Source: Strigamia acuminata
Lineage: Eukaryota > Arthropoda > Chilopoda > Geophilomorpha > Linotaeniidae
Length of the DNA: 64,000 nucleotides
NCBI GenBank assembly: GCA_949358305.1
Contig: OX442315.1
Span: 21,168,427 to 21,232,426, forward strand
Reading direction: 5' to 3'
Of this stretch, positions 62,601 to 64,000 are shown in pieces. A program made the position numbers and the translations under genes. Position 1 is the first letter of the stretch. Each line of letters starts with the position of its first letter. The notes below the pieces were generated by a model. It was not told the origin of the DNA. It did not search any database and saw nothing but the letters and a program-made list of their open reading frames with translations.

Positions 62601-64000
62601 CTGATTTCGAAGAATTGAATGTCAAACTGAACAATATTCAACAAAACTGGTCCGATCTAATGTTCAGATACAAAAACATCTCGGTAACTTCCATTATCGG
62701 TATACGTGTTCAATTTACATTCAATTTTCATTCAGATTTTGACCACGTCAAAATATTTCACAACTTTTTTGAAAAAATTTAAAACGCTTATACAAAATCT
62801 TGATAAGTATTTTCAACCAATATTCGACTCATTCCAAGACAAAAGGTAATTCTCCAAGTTTTTAACTAACAACCCCGAAAATTGATGACATTTTTAAACA
62901 TTTTTAGCAGTTCTATTTCAAATGAAGATTATTCTTCAGGCCCAACAAGCATTCTTCTATTAGCTGACATTTCACTCCAAAAATTTCCTTTGGAGTTATT
63001 GCCTTTCTTTCAGAACAATTTTGCATCTTGCTCAGTAGTTCGAGATTTTTCTTACACCATGTACTGTCAGCGTGGTAAAACATAAACAGCTCCCAAACAA
63101 ACTTCCCAAACCCAATGATAATTCATCCTAATTTAGAAACTGTACATCGATCATCAGTACACACATCAGCCCCAGCAAAGACGAACAAAGTTTACTGTAT
63201 CCCAAAAACAAAAACATACCGTATTACCTCACATAAAGCGGCATGCCGTTGGGCATGGGTTTACCAGATATTTAAAATTGCGTACAAAAATTTTATACCG
63301 GCATGCCGGTATAAACCGAAACATGCCGGTATAAGTGAAAAAGTGGGTTTTTTGTTTTTTTTATTTTAAAGGGCCCGGATGAATAATTATGTTGGTTTTT
63401 GGGCCTAAAATTGAAGTTTTCCTAATTTTCTGTAGATTTGTATTAAAATCTGGGTAAATTTATAGAAATACTAAGTAATTTCTTACATTTTGGACATCTA
63501 AAAAGGATTTTATGCTTGTTTTAACCAAATTCTCATTTAGAAAAATTTGTTCTCACTTACACCGGCATGCTGTTAAAAACGAGGTTTATCGGCATGCCGG
63601 TATAACTCGAATTATACCGGCATGCGGCTTAATGTGAGGTAATACGGTAACTTTTAATAATTCTACTTGTAAAACCTTACCTCGGATCAGACACGATTGA
63701 AAACAATCCGACCGACTTTCTAAACGATTCTTGGTTTGACAACATACAATCACTACTAACAGACGACTTGCATAGCGACACCAAAAACATATTCGCAGGA
63801 GATTCCGAAAGCTTCAGGTAAAAATTGTTCAAATTACTAATTCACCTTGTTACCAATTAATTAATTAGCATAAATAACTGGGGTCAAAATGAAATGTGGA
63901 AAAATCTACACGCCTGGATCTGTACATCGTCACCGGAAACATGTAGAGATTTGATCAAAGCCCAACTGATGAACAACCGCCCATCCGATTTGAAAACCGC
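53644..64000 (+). CDS. CFAP46: CFAP46 (TTC40), axonemal central-apparatus protein, 3' partial
   Basis: A long series of small exons with mostly 50-90-bp introns fills the last 10 kb and runs off the window. It opens MNTDQVKHDLYDW at 53644, then a block with LILHCAEHSL and RGRANIVGAKLY, typical of the CFAP46 N terminus. Further anchors are WARITRFAVEYEQWDIVRVA (56.46 kb), VNAEYAAQIGLHINEPWLVI (56.93 kb), AKEFNWVDKKIEFSNWANL (57.81 kb) and, near the conserved C-terminal domain, ILLLADISLQKFPLELLPFF (62.95 kb) with SVVRDFSY. Helical TPR-like repeats dominate. CFAP46 is part of the C1d projection of the ciliary central pair and is needed for beating. One intron carries a 433-bp MITE (63217-63649). 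Exact exon edges were not all resolved. Confidence 0.88.
63217..63649. mobile_element. 433-bp MITE with long inverted repeats in a CFAP46 intron
   Basis: The ends are near-perfect inverted repeats of about 30 bp: TACCGTATTACCTCACATAA at the left and its complement TTAATGTGAGGTAATACGGT(A) at the right. If the TA on each side is a target duplication, the element is of the Tc1/mariner TA type. Inside, the palindromic unit around CCGGCATGCCGGTATAA is repeated in both orientations (63293-63314, about 63328-63342, about 63590-63606, about 63612-63625). There is no coding capacity. Flanking CFAP46 exons appear intact, so it sits harmlessly in an intron. Confidence 0.85.

Overview
The window is low-GC nuclear DNA from a compact animal genome. 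Nearly every gene is split by GT-AG introns, many only 45-100 bp long. Two gene identities point to an arthropod: the eye transcription factor Glass and the beta-alanyl-amine synthetase Ebony. Two others, DPCD and CFAP46, belong to the motile-cilium axoneme, so the animal probably makes flagellated sperm. That fits lineages such as centipedes, collembolans or chelicerates with flagellate sperm better than cladocerans or most mites. The lineage is inferred, not proven.

Layout. 1-6.9 kb: two secreted helical proteins, tail to tail (+ then -), which I read as divergent long-chain four-helix cytokines. 8.8-17.3 kb: a dense housekeeping block, MAK16 (-), RNF145 (+), BUB3 (-), DPCD (+), PRDX3 (-) and LSM1 (+), arranged as head-to-head promoters and tail-to-tail 3' ends. 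19-29.7 kb, all +: glass, a NEMO-like UBAN adaptor and a CNNM/Unextended magnesium-transport protein. 30.8-35.3 kb (-): the exocyst subunit Sec15/EXOC6 with two alternative first exons. 37-39.3 kb (+): PYROXD2. 39.7-49.1 kb (+): a tandem ebony array with one intact copy, one copy broken by an 8-bp deletion, and two decayed fragments. 49.5-51.7 kb (-): NELFA. 52.1-53.6 kb (+): NMNAT with a probable alternative C terminus. 53.6 kb to the end (+): most of CFAP46, cut by the window edge.

The neighbours do not form one pathway; this is an ordinary eukaryotic gene neighbourhood. The most interesting content is the pair of cytokine-like genes. Their helix layout, intron phases and signal-peptide-splitting first exon resemble the vertebrate IL-6/CNTF/CLCF1 group. 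Next are the ebony array, the alternative ends of Sec15 and NMNAT, a kappaB-like site in the promoter of the NEMO-like gene, and two short non-autonomous DNA transposons with clean ends.

Exon coordinates were read by eye from splice sites, reading frame and family conservation. Most are phase-checked, but single-base errors are possible. No RNA genes or CRISPR arrays were recognised.
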